A stretch of 64,000 nt of DNA from Brachypodium distachyon (taxonomy: Eukaryota; Streptophyta; Magnoliopsida; Poales; Poaceae). The stretch lies in NCBI RefSeq assembly GCF_000005505.3, contig NC_016131.3:50391355-50455354 (forward strand). Reading direction: 5' to 3'. Positions 50,747 through 61,300 of the stretch are shown piece by piece. Each line of letters opens with the position of its first letter. The first letter of the stretch is position 1. The notes beneath the pieces were generated by a model, which was not told where the DNA came from, searched no databases, and saw only the letters and a list, made by a program, of their open reading frames with translations. A program made the translations under genes and the position numbers.

Positions 50747-51824
50747 AGTACAGTGCTCGTGCGTTGCCACGGCCTCTTAAACATATGCACACAAAAATTC
50801 ATGTTTATTGAAATGACAATAAGATAATTTGACATTCAATCGAATTTAACGGAACAATTGCTTTTGTCATGGAATCCATAATTTTCATATTCCTGAACGT
50901 GAGAATTCTGAGTCACTGAGTGTATTACCGACTTATCGTTGATTTCTTCAAAGGATGCAAAGGCCGGTCCTTGCCCCCCCCCACCGGAGCTAGGCACGGG
51001 CGCTGCAGGATGGCCACCTTGTCCAAAGGGTGTAGAGGCCGGTCCTTGCCCCCACCGGAGCTAGGCATTGGGCGCTCCAGGATGGCCCCCTTGCCCAGCG
51101 GCAGCCCGTGCATGAGCAACCATACAGAGAACCCGCTAGCGGAGGAGGTGGACGAGCACGCCGCGGCAGCGGACGGCACCTGGCCCCGGGTGATGAGAGG
51201 AGGGTATTGGCGTGGCAGGCGGCGAAGTGGATGCGGGAGCTTGAGCGCGGGCACGAGCGGCTGCGAGGGAGGCGACGCAGGGAACAGGGAAGGAGGAGGC
51301 AGCGGCAGGTGAGACGGGGGTTGAGGAGGCCACGGGTGGCGCTCTAGATTCGGGTGGCCGGTGGGTGAATGGCGGCGGTGAAGCGCAGGAGGTCGGTGTG
51401 GATGAGGGGATGGGTGGCTCGCAGCGTCGGGGCGGAGGCGAGCGCCCGGCCGTAGAAGGTGGAGTAGCATCGTGGCAACCAGAGCGCCGCCGCAGCTATT
51501 GGGCCGGCAGATGGAGAGAGAGCGCGAGGAGGGCGGCAAACTTGCAGAAAAACCCAGATCCGTGGCACGGCGGGACAGCACCTTGGGTCCCAACCCAATA
51601 GGAGGCAGGGTGAGATGCGGGTCGGGGACTCGGGGATGAGTCGGGGAGAGATCCGTGGAAGGAGACGCAAAATTGCAGTTTAGCCGAAACCTTGAAAAAC
51701 AAACCTAGGTCCGTCCTTTATTTGGACGGCGGGTTAAATTAACAAAAACTTGAAAGGGCAAATTGCAAAATTCACGGACGGACGACGACGAAGGAAGCGT
51801 TCCTTCCTTTATTATTTGGGTAGA
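50747..51824 (-). mobile_element. Helitron-like element carrying GC-rich sequence
   Basis: On the minus strand the 5' end would be TCTACCCAAATAATAAAGGA at 51824 after an A, and the 3' end GGCAACGCACGAGCACTGTA with a degenerate CTAT at 50747. The interior (50925-51700) is GC-rich with overlapping ORFs on both strands and a two-copy tandem repeat. The plus-strand reading WMRELERGHERLRGRRRRE near 51230-51290 is charged and helical in style, but I do not recognise a parent gene. It could be a captured gene fragment. Confidence 0.5.
50961..51100. repeat. Two-copy tandem repeat, period ~75 bp
   Basis: AGGCCGGTCCTTGCCCCC and ACCGGAGCTAGGCA with GGCGCT(G/C)CAGGATGGCC occur at 50961-51029 and again at 51036-51100. 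The copies differ by a few bases and a C-run length. Confidence 0.85.
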
Positions 51825-52571
51825 TTCCCGCTGAGATGAATATTGAGCGAATATTTTCAACAACATGAGCATGATCAAAACAATTTTGTGTGCAACAAGT
51901 TATCCGATGGGTGGCCCAATGACTCAATGGGCCTACCATCCGTTGCCGTCGTATTAAGAAAAAAAAATACATTTCATCTTCTGTCAAATCCGTACTTTTG
52001 TACTCCGGCGTGCTAGGCGTTGGCCGTCTGATCCGCGCCGGCCGGCTCGACAGCCGTGCGTTTCCTGCTGACGGACGGATGCGATTAGAGATTGGTTAGT
52101 TTAGTTTACTTAACTTCCGCACAGCTGCGTACGGACGCGAGTGCAGCCACCGAGTCTCCGCAGCATCCTGCGTGCGCGTATATGCGGCCTCGCCGTTGCC
52201 TCGAACACCGCCGAGCGACACATCCCCCGCTCATCTTCTCGATGCGGTGCACCGCCGCAACCCAACCATTCGTCCTTCCTCATTTGGAGCCGCCATCCGG
52301 TCTCGTCACTGTCGCGGGAGCCGCCGGCGCAAGCGGGTGCCCACGGTGCTACGAACCGGAGCCGGCGGTGCTGCGAGGGAGGACCAACAGTTTTGCAAGC
52401 GGGTGGCCATGGTTCTGCGAACCGAAGTCGGCGGTGCAACAATTGAAGGCCATCGGTGGTGCGAGCGGGTGGCGGGAGGGCTACGAGGGAAGGCCGTCGG
52501 TGCTGCGACCGAGTGATGGCGGTGCGACATGGTTTAACTTGTAGAAACACCGTTTGCCAGGTAAAATAATA
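51825..52571. other. Spacer between transposon relics
   Basis: No gene was recognised. The right half is GC-rich and contains the 66-bp minisatellite. ORFs on both strands at 52092-52550 follow from GC bias and the repeat. Confidence 0.55.
52329..52525. repeat. Degenerate minisatellite, period ~66 bp, 3 copies
   Basis: Units begin with GC(A/G)AGCGGGTG at 52329, 52396 and 52461 and contain CTRCGA(A/G)C and GGCGGTGC blocks. Because the period is close to a multiple of three, one frame shows a 22-residue repeat (KRV-VLRT-VGGA style). This is better explained as a transposon-borne minisatellite than as a protein domain. Confidence 0.7.
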
Positions 52572-52842
52572 CTCCCTCCGTCACATATTAAGTGCCGAAA
52601 ATATTACATGTATCTAGATGATTTTTAGGTATAGTTATATTCATATTTGGGCAAAGAGGGTGCGAGCGTGTGCTTCAAGGGAACCGATGGACGCGTTGGT
52701 CATGGGAACACATGGGGAACGAGGGAGACGGACGACGTTGGCTCCGGATGAGGCGGTCTAACAAGATCATTTTCCATTTTAATTTCTAGATACTACGTTC
52801 AGGTTAGAGAAACTTGAGTCACTTAGTTTGGGACGGAGAGAG
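52572..52842. mobile_element. Stowaway-like element with internal insertion
   Basis: The left end CTCCCTCCGTCACATATTAA and right end TTTGGGACGGAGAGAG are inverse, and TA occurs at both borders (52570-52571 and 52843-52844). The centre (about 52650-52750) is unrelated GC-rich sequence, probably a later insertion or captured filler. Confidence 0.7.
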
Positions 52843-52845
52843 TAA

Positions 52846-54100
52846 TCTATACCAATATATTAAATTGGAGTTGGTGGTGATGGTACGGTCGTTGCCGTAG
52901 GTCACTTCATCCAAATTACCAGCGTGCCACTGCCTAGGTCCTGTTTCTCTCGTCGAAACGTTTTCTTTCCGGTTCTGTCCGCGAGAAAAAAATGCTGCCT
53001 GCGCCCGGACGCCAAAGACCTCGCCTACTCCCTAGCCCAACGCTTTCTCTTTCCCTCTTCCGTTCTCTCCTCAGGCGGCGTCTGCCCGTCATGACTCTTT
53101 CTCCCCTTGCCCACGCCAAGGCATCACTATTGTGCTTCGGCGCCCTCCGTTCCTTGTCACCCTACGCGCCACCGCCCAGGCCCGTTGGCTGCGCGCCCAC
53201 GCAATCGCCAGCCCCCCCCCCCCCGTCAGACATCATCGATCGCCAGCCCTGCTGACCTACTCCACCATTGATCATCCTCGTGATCCCGATCTACCTCTGT
53301 CCCATCGGGATCGAGCCGCGCCCATCTGCATCTCATTTTCTTCCCGAGCATTAAAGCCATGAGCTGCCTGTTTTTCTCCCACACCCTGAACTACCTTCGC
53401 CGCCGGCGAACAGAAACGTTACTCCGCCGTCGGCCAGTTTCTTTCTGCCCGAGCCAAACCGTCCATGTCAGGCCATCTCTCGTCCTAGCTCAGTATCCCC
53501 TCATAGCCAAGCCCAACACCCCACCGGCCCAGCTCTCCCTCCCTTTTTCTTTTTCCTCGGTCACTAAAAAAAACTGCAGATACGTTTTTATCTTTTTCCT
53601 TTTCCCATATTTTGAACAGTGGGACCCACCTGTCAGTGAAATAAAATCCACAAAAAAAAACATATTCTGTCCAGAGCTTGTAAAATCCATATCAAATCAC
53701 AGAAAAAAATTCATAAAACTACCAAACCATTTGCATTCAATCAAATGTTTAGATATCGTTGAAAATCACTAACTGCATATACAACGGCTAACACGGTACT
53801 GCAAAATCTACTATGAGAACCACTTTGATGATGGGCATGGAGGAGAGATGTGGCGAGGGAATAGAAATCAATCATGTGTGTGTGTGGTAGTTTTTCGAAC
53901 TAGAAAGGGATCGTCCGGAGTGAGAAAAAAACCCGTTATTGTTTGTTCCGAAGTGGAACAAAAGAGAATGTTTTTGTAATGTTATTGTTTGTTCCTAAGT
54001 GGAGCAAAAAAAATATTGTTATTCACATTTTAGTTTGGCATTTTTAGTGTTAATGTCGGTTTGTTTGTTTATCCGTTGCAACGCACGGATATTTGATTAG
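52846..54100 (+). mobile_element. Helitron-like non-autonomous element
   Basis: It begins TCTATACCAATATATTAAA after an A and ends with the hairpin CCGTTGCAACGCACGG (54073-54088), then ATATTTGATTAG before a T. TC start, a 16-20-base hairpin about 10 bases from the end and A/T flanks fit Helitrons; the terminal CTAG is here TTAG. The interior (52980-53600) is GC-rich, then AT-rich. ORFs at 52992-53255 and 53359-53772 may be captured fragments; I recognise no domain. No Rep/helicase is present. Confidence 0.6.
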
Positions 54101-54379
54101 TATATATATATTTTTGAGTTGTTTGTACAACCTCTGAAATTTGAATCTAGTTTTACTGATGGTTCTTGTTGCCACGTAGGCGCTGCCACGTGGGTCCCTA
54201 GTCTTCTTCTCCGTCTACGGCCCAAATAGATCTCGGGTTTACGGCACCGCAGCACAGCCTCTCTACACACACTGCCGCCGTCGCCGCCGTCGCCCTCAAA
54301 ATCGGCGATCCCTCCGCTCCTCCACCCTGCGCCGCGCCTCGTCCTCGAGCGAGCGCCGCCACCGCCTCGCTCCCCATCC
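54101..54379 (+). promoter_or_regulatory. Probable promoter and first leader exon of MED13
   Basis: A GGCCCAAATAGATC element near 54220 and a GCCGCC-rich stretch (54255-54420) lead into a likely splice donor CCGCAG/GTATCT at 54431. A CACGTGGGTC element occurs near 54187. Boundaries of the leader exon are not certain. Confidence 0.5.
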
Positions 54380-54550
54380 CGCTGCCGAGCGCCCCAGCCC
54401 CCTCGCGCGAGCGCCTCCACCGCACCGCAGGTATCTATCTCCCCTTCGATTCTCTCGCTCCCGACCGTTTCTCCTCCCATCACCCCACCAACAGGTCCCG
54501 CCCTTTAGCTCCCCGTTTCATCTTCCCCAATTCGTAACTGAGGCAAAAAT
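54380..54550 (+). repeat. Duplicated leader segment, copy 2 (upstream of MED13)
   Basis: Direct copy of 34930-35107. The block CGCTGCCGAG(C/T)GCCCCAG, the CCCCTTCGATTCTCTCGCTC run and the AATTCGTAACTGAGGCAAAA end are shared. In this copy the sequence around 54425-54437 reads CCGCAGGTATCT, a good splice donor, while the EYA copy has CCGCTGGTTGAT. Confidence 0.85.
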
Positions 54551-55356
54551 CGAGCTAGGGCGGCCGCCCTACCTTGCCCTACCGGATCTTCCGCCCTTGG
54601 TTCTTGGCGGATTGAGGAGCGGCGAGCGCTCGCGAGGGTATACAAGTGTATACTTGCCAAAACTAGTGGCTGCAGCTCTCTGCCCCTGATGTCTGGTAAA
54701 CTATGCCCTATTTAAGTGGAAATCCCAAGCTAACCTCCAGTAAATATGGGTTTGCACTAAAATCTCACTAAAATCTCACTAAATATGGGTTTACACAAGC
54801 CTATAAATGGAAATCTTACTAAAATCTTGCTTCATTCGTCTATGGGAGGGAGAAAAAATAACTTGCTAAGGTGCCAGAGCTAGAATTGTCGACACATGAA
54901 AACTCGGGATCTTTTACCTTGTCGTTGCTTTGTTGCTGCGCTGTGCATTCTGGAACAACGATTCTCAACCACTTCTGTTGTTGTATTATTCAGCCAAGAA
55001 CATTCGATTCTCAACCACTTCTGTTGTTGTATTATTCAGCGAAGAGCATTTTACTGTGTGATAAATAATGTTGTCTATCTGATGCCATGCTTCCCAGTGT
55101 AACTTGTTCCAGTTAGTCTGATCTGGAGTTGACAGTTAGAATGATAGGTTCCCACTAACATGACCCCATCTTTCTTGCCAGTGTAACTACTCGCATGACC
55201 CCATCTTTCTTGCACTTCATTTGTTCTACATATAGACTTACTTCGGTATTTTCTTGTATTACAGGCAGCAGGCCATGTTGCAGGTTTCATCTTATACTTT
55301 ACAGGCAGGAACACTGGTGATTTTATAAAGCAGCATCCTTCTCTTCTGCATTGAAT
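54551..55356 (+). other. MED13 leader intron with local tandem repeats
   Basis: Non-coding and T-rich. It contains a two-copy 46-bp tandem repeat (54960-55050; GATTCTCAACCACTTCTGTT in each copy) and a 20-bp direct repeat (CATGACCCCATCTTTCTTGC at 55159 and 55194). Possible acceptors lie at 55264 and 55309. No gene other than the MED13 leader was recognised. Confidence 0.6.
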
Positions 55357-58300
55357 ATGTGGACTAACATTTTCAAAATTGTAAGTCAGACCTATCCCCC
55401 ATTTTGTTCTGTTCAATTCCTGTTGTTGCTTCTATGTGTGACCAAAGCACTTACTATCTACTTTCGTTGTATTTCATTGTATCGAGGAATGCAAACTTGC
55501 TATTGTTTCTGTTATTGCAAGTAGTTGATGTGTTATATCATTATTGCACTGGCAAATGAGTTTTGTTCTACACCAGCCATGGCGAGTTGCTAACTAGAAA
55601 CCTGCAACACTGAAGTTTAATCCTGCATATGGTGTCTGAGGGTCTTCCCATGTTCTGTAGATGCCGTTACCAACGTCCAACTGACAAGCATAGTTGTTCA
55701 TGGACTGTCTATCTTGGATCTTTCACAGATCGTTTCTTCCATGACTTTCAGTTGTCTTGTTTTTCGCTGCTATGTTCGTGATGTACAAACCTCTCTCCTG
55801 TTCTGTTGCTCTATAATTCCTGCAATGGATTGTTAAAATTGCTGTGAATAGAAATAAAACGTAAAATTGATTGCCTAGGTCATATATTTTTTAAACTAGT
55901 GAACTACCTCGCCACACATCACAAACTACAACAAGGGAGGCATTACCTGCCACACTTCCAAGCTGTGAAAGGATGTTGTCATTTCATTTCTCTAGGTTCT
56001 TGCTACGGTTTTAGGGTGGGGACAGGTGATAAACATGTTTTACATGCCTAGTCTGATGCCTGCTAGGGGCTTATTTTACTACCCATACTTTTATCATGAC
56101 TGGTATAAAGATTTGGTTTAATCCTATTTTTATGTTTTTCCCATACAGGGGGAGCTTCAGACTGTATCATGGTTTCAGTTTCTTCCTGTTGAACAAGATT
56201 CAAGTGCTATTTCTGAGAGAAGGTATTATTTATACCCTCCGTATGCCTTTTTATGATGTCTTTTAGTTGCCTTTTGTCACTCATTATTTTTCTTCTGATG
56301 CATTTGTTCCTTTTCTGATCACTGTACCTCTTTCAGTTCAAAAGCCGAGCAGAAAGATGCTCTAAATCGCGTTGTGCTGTCAGCATATCTTCACTTACAG
56401 AGTGAAGGTTTCCTAAGTACTTGGACGAATTCCTTTGTTGGTCCGTGGGATCCATCTCAAGGAGAACATAACCCTGGTAATAATTATGTGCACTAACTGC
56501 ATCCATCTTTCTTTCAACTAAGTCTAGCCTATGCTTACATCACAAAATACTTTAATGATGACAGATGAGAAGATCAAGCTCTGGTTGTTTCTTCCTGGCC
56601 GTCAGTTGTCAGCACCTGAAATGAGCCACCCTGCTGTAGTCAAATTAAGAGGTTGATTCTTGTTGATTTTTGTATTGCATGGAGAAACTGTCCAGTGCTC
56701 ATTTACTTGCTTGTTTCTACGTCTTATTCTGTTTTGCAGTTGTTTCAAATGGTTTATGGGTGGCCCCAGGTAACTCAGAAGAGGTTGCATCCGCACTATG
56801 TCAGGCCTTAAGAAATTCTTTGGAGAGGTATAGTTGTTTTTCCTGTTGTAGTATGGATCTGCAGTTTCTATTTTGCTAGTCGTGTTGAAGTATGAATTTC
56901 CATTTTGATCCTTTCTCCAGAGCACTAAGGGGGCTTTCCTATGCAAGATTTGGTGATGTATTTACAAAATACAACCCCCCTACGAGAAATCAAAACAGCT
57001 TTAGGTTTGTCAATTTGGTTGCAGTGCATGTATTTTGTTTATGCATTTTTTATTCCTTCCGATTTGTTTTGTAGATGTTTGCTCATCAACTGGTGAATGG
57101 TACTCCCTCTGTTTCGAAATGTCTGTACATTTAGGTTTGTCGGTTTGTCTCAAGTCAAACTTTGACCGAGCTTGTAGTAAAAATCACAAAGTTTGACTTT
57201 GGACAATCCGAAATGTATAGACATTAAAAAACGTAGGGAGTATCTATGTAAGTTTCATTATAGCTTGTTGAGATATGCTGGTTGTTGCCAAAGCTGTTCA
57301 CTGCAATAGATATATGCTGTCATTGTTTCTGTGCTTGAAGAGGCTCCTGCTTACCATGTGATAAAAGCTAATGTAAACCCTACTTTAGGATCTTGGCTCT
57401 TCCTTTTCAGGAAGGATCTCCATCTTCTTTCTTTTAGAATGAAGGAGGAGTTTGCTGCTTCTCTCAAGCTTTGGCTTCTCCACCTTACTTAGCTCCTGCC
57501 TCCTGTGTACAATCTTCCCCCCTCCTAACTTGCGTATATTCCCCCACCTTGTAAATATCTCAAAAAACCTAGTGATACAAACCTCTGTTTAAACAATTAT
57601 AATAAATTCATCAGATGGGGTTTCAACTTAACTTTTTCCTTTCGCTAGCTATTGTGACTTCTACAATAATTGTATGCCTTTTTGCTAACCTTTATATAGT
57701 GAAGAGAATGTAATGGTAAAATTAGGACAATTGTTGGCTGTTTATCGTGTATATGAGCATTGAAATGCGGTCTACAGGATTCGTATCCTCTGACTTGGCA
57801 AGGATAATTATCGTGATGAATTCGTAGGCTGATATTGCTTCACTTCTAGACATTGGATAATGAATCAAAAGTCACGATCAAGTTCCTATAATGCCTCAAT
57901 CAATCAGAAGCTCACAAACTATTCCTCTTTGATCTGATTGTTGAAATAGGTAATGTCATGTGTGGCATCTAGGATACAGATCTGGTTGACAATGTAGTTT
58001 CATATGTCCCTTTTTTTTTTCCCAAGGATAACTTTGCTATGTAGTTTTCTTGGTTTCCATTTATTCTTGTTATTATTATGTTATAGGCGAGCACGACCTA
58101 CAGTAGAATTTGTCTTTGCTGCCACCGAGGAAGCAATCTTTGTGCATGTTATAATATCTGCAAGGTCAGTGGTTATTATGTTCCATCAATTTTATGGCCT
58201 ACTTCAGTATATTCATTTATCACTCTTACTTGAAATGAACTATTCTATAGATATATGCGGAACCTTTGTAGTGATGATATAGAGAAAGTTCTCACGCATT

Positions 58301-61300
58301 CCCCCCGTTCTGTCGGTGAAGGTCTTCCAGGTACCATTTCATTCCTTAATTCGTTTTTTCCCCATGTCTTACTGTATTGGCAGCCTTATAGTGCTTACAG
58401 AAAATCTACTGTCCTTTTCTTTTGGTAAGGAGAATAAAAAATTAGTGACATTCACCACTCAGATTCTACATGGTTCTCTTGTGATATGTAAACTTGAAAT
58501 TTTTCTTAGGGTTTCTGATTTACAAAATAGAGCTGCCCATTTGTTAACTTGGTCTTCATCGTTAACAAGGTGGACAGAGGATAGCAAGCGAGTATCATTT
58601 ACATTAGGGGACAATCTGAAAATACCACCAAGCAAATTTATGATGGTAAATGCGCCATTCACTAATATGACATTTTTGGGATTTCACCTTTACGAATAAA
58701 AGTTCACTAGAGGCATAAAGTCTAAGTTTGCATCGGACATCCTGATTTAATTTTCTATTGTTCAACTTTTATCAATGCTCCTTCTGTGCTGATGTATAAC
58801 TTTGCTTTTGTCAGTTTGTTTCACTATTTTTATAAATTATGCTATTAAGCTTATTTTTGGAAAGAAGTTATACTTCTCATGTCATGACTTGTTCAATTGA
58901 ATATTGCATGCAGTTATTGTTGCTCCTAGCGGGATGCTGGGTAGGCTTGTTGGCTGTTGCCCAAGTGATCTTGCGAGACAAGTATATTCAAGGTATTTCA
59001 AACTCAAAACTCGAATGAAGTTGCATGCTAGGTTTTTTCGTTAGCATTCTACACCTGTGAATATTCCTGAGAAAAATTCTATTTGAACTCCCACTGATGA
59101 GTTAGACTTGCCTGCACCTCTTGGATGCAAGTTTACCTGTCAACAGGGACTGCCTGTCAGTGAGCACCTGTGTGTTCTTATAAAGATATTCATACACAGA
59201 CCAGTTCATTTTGGTACCCAGTTCTCATGTTAACCTTCTCTCAAAATTTCAGCAAATTGTCAGCACCTAATTTACCAGGTTTTACTCAGCCCACCATTTG
59301 CCAGCTGAGAGGTCAAAGTTACTATGTTGAAGTTGCCCTTGGGGTTCCAGCTGCCTCAACTGCCAAACTATCTGAACGAGAAAACAATCAGGTAAAAAAA
59401 GAGTTAGGTTCAGTGGAAGAACCTCATCTGGGTGCTGATGGACAGCAAAAGATAGAATCTGCTGATAGCCTTCCTGTTATTGAAAGGACATTTATTTACC
59501 CACCCGAGGCTATTATGGTACCTATGGTCCATCAGGCATTCGTTCGCTCTTCTAGTAAAAGGTAATTGTCTTGCTCTAATGATCTTGTTATATTTGGAAA
59601 ACACACGGTTTAAATTATGTTATCCGCAGAATGTGGTCTCAGGGCTGGATGGGAAGTTCATCATGGGAGGCATGGCCATTTTGGAACTTTTCTCCATCTT
59701 CTTACTTTCGGAACAGGTAAGTATTACGTACATTGTTTTGTCTATCAGTGCTGATGCCGATACTGCTGAGTTATGAACTTATAGTAAGTCAAGGAGCTAT
59801 ATGGAAAATGAGACAATCAGAGTGAAACTTGATTTGGGGTTGATAGATCTTGATCCTGATAATTGGTTGTACACATTTCAGTTTGAACTTTGTGTTTGGC
59901 TGGCGTAAATCAAAACAACCTTCTATCTGCCAATCACAACTTGTTTAGGAGGGTAAATATAAAATGTGTTAGAATTTATTTCACAATGTAATAGGACACT
60001 AAAATACAATCTATTCCTCCAGAGAAGTACAATCATAGATTTATCAAACATGAAAGTTGTGAAATCATGTATTTGGAAAAATGGCTTGAAAAAAGGGTGT
60101 GTGCAAATACGGATTAGCATGTAATCGATTGGACCAGAGCATATCAACCAAGGGTATTTACGCCACTCAGTTGTGACATGGTAACTAGTTGTCTTGTGAG
60201 AAATAATGAAATTATCATTGTCTTTTTACAAGGTTAGACATGGAAAATCCGTCCCAATCTCTCGGCTAAGTGTGAAATAGAATTAATTAGCTCTTAGTCC
60301 TTGGCTAGTTCAAAAAATGGCCAACTCAGTGATTGACTGGCCGATTAATGCTACTCGGGAGGGTACCGCTTGGATTAACGCTGTCGCTGAGCCCGATTAT
60401 TCGGTCTGACAGCTGATAAACGATTAATAGGAAAGAATCACGATTAAATTCGCGTGTCCCGCCCAGCCCAAGACGTCAAATAGGCCACGCTTTCTCCCTG
60501 CCTCCTGCACTTTCTCCCTGCGTACCCCACCTCGGTTAGGTCTGCCTTGATTAGGTCTGCGCTGCGCCGCCTCCCCGATTCACCCCGCCGCTGCCCCAGA
60601 CGCTCACCTCCAGCGGCTGGATCTAGCCTGACGGAGCGCTGCCTATCCCTGGAGACCGGAGCTCCTCCTCCTCTGCCACTGCCTACTAGGTTCTCCTCTC
60701 CTCCCCAGCTCTGCTCTGCGCCTCTGCCATTGGCCTTCTCCTCCTCCCCCGCGGCTTCGCCTCTGGTTTTCCTCCTCTGGCTCTCCGCCGACCGCCGCCT
60801 CTGGTTCTCCTCCTCTGGCTCTCCGCTGACCGCTGCCTCTGGCTCTCTCCCTGCTCGTCTGCTCCAGGGATCTCCTCTCTTGCATGTTTATTTGTTGAAT
60901 TATTCAATACTCTGTATATCAGATTTTAGTGCTGTGAAACCTGGATTTTTTTTTTAAAAACTGGCCGATTAATGATCGACTGATTAAATCAGTTAATCGG
61001 CTGAAATCCTGATTAATCCCTAATCATAAGCCGACTGAGCTGTTACCAATTAGTGATATCCCAACCATTTGAGCATTTGGATTAAACTTAGTGAACATCA
61101 CGTTTACTAAGATGGAAATATGCAATGGATTATTTTGAGTTCAATCTTTAAAGGGACCTTGCAATCAGTAATCACTCCCGTTTGCACAGAGTGTGAATTT
61201 AAGTATCTGTACTAGTCTTCGGTGCAAGGATCATCATCCATCAAGCACATATGGATTCTCTGTACATCAGAGCATATATTTGGTTCCCATGGTTCATTAT

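Noticed and set aside
53359..53772. 137-aa ORF in the plus-strand Helitron-like element
   Set aside because: No domain, and composition shifts from GC-rich to AT-rich within the ORF. Probably chance reading through transposon sequence.
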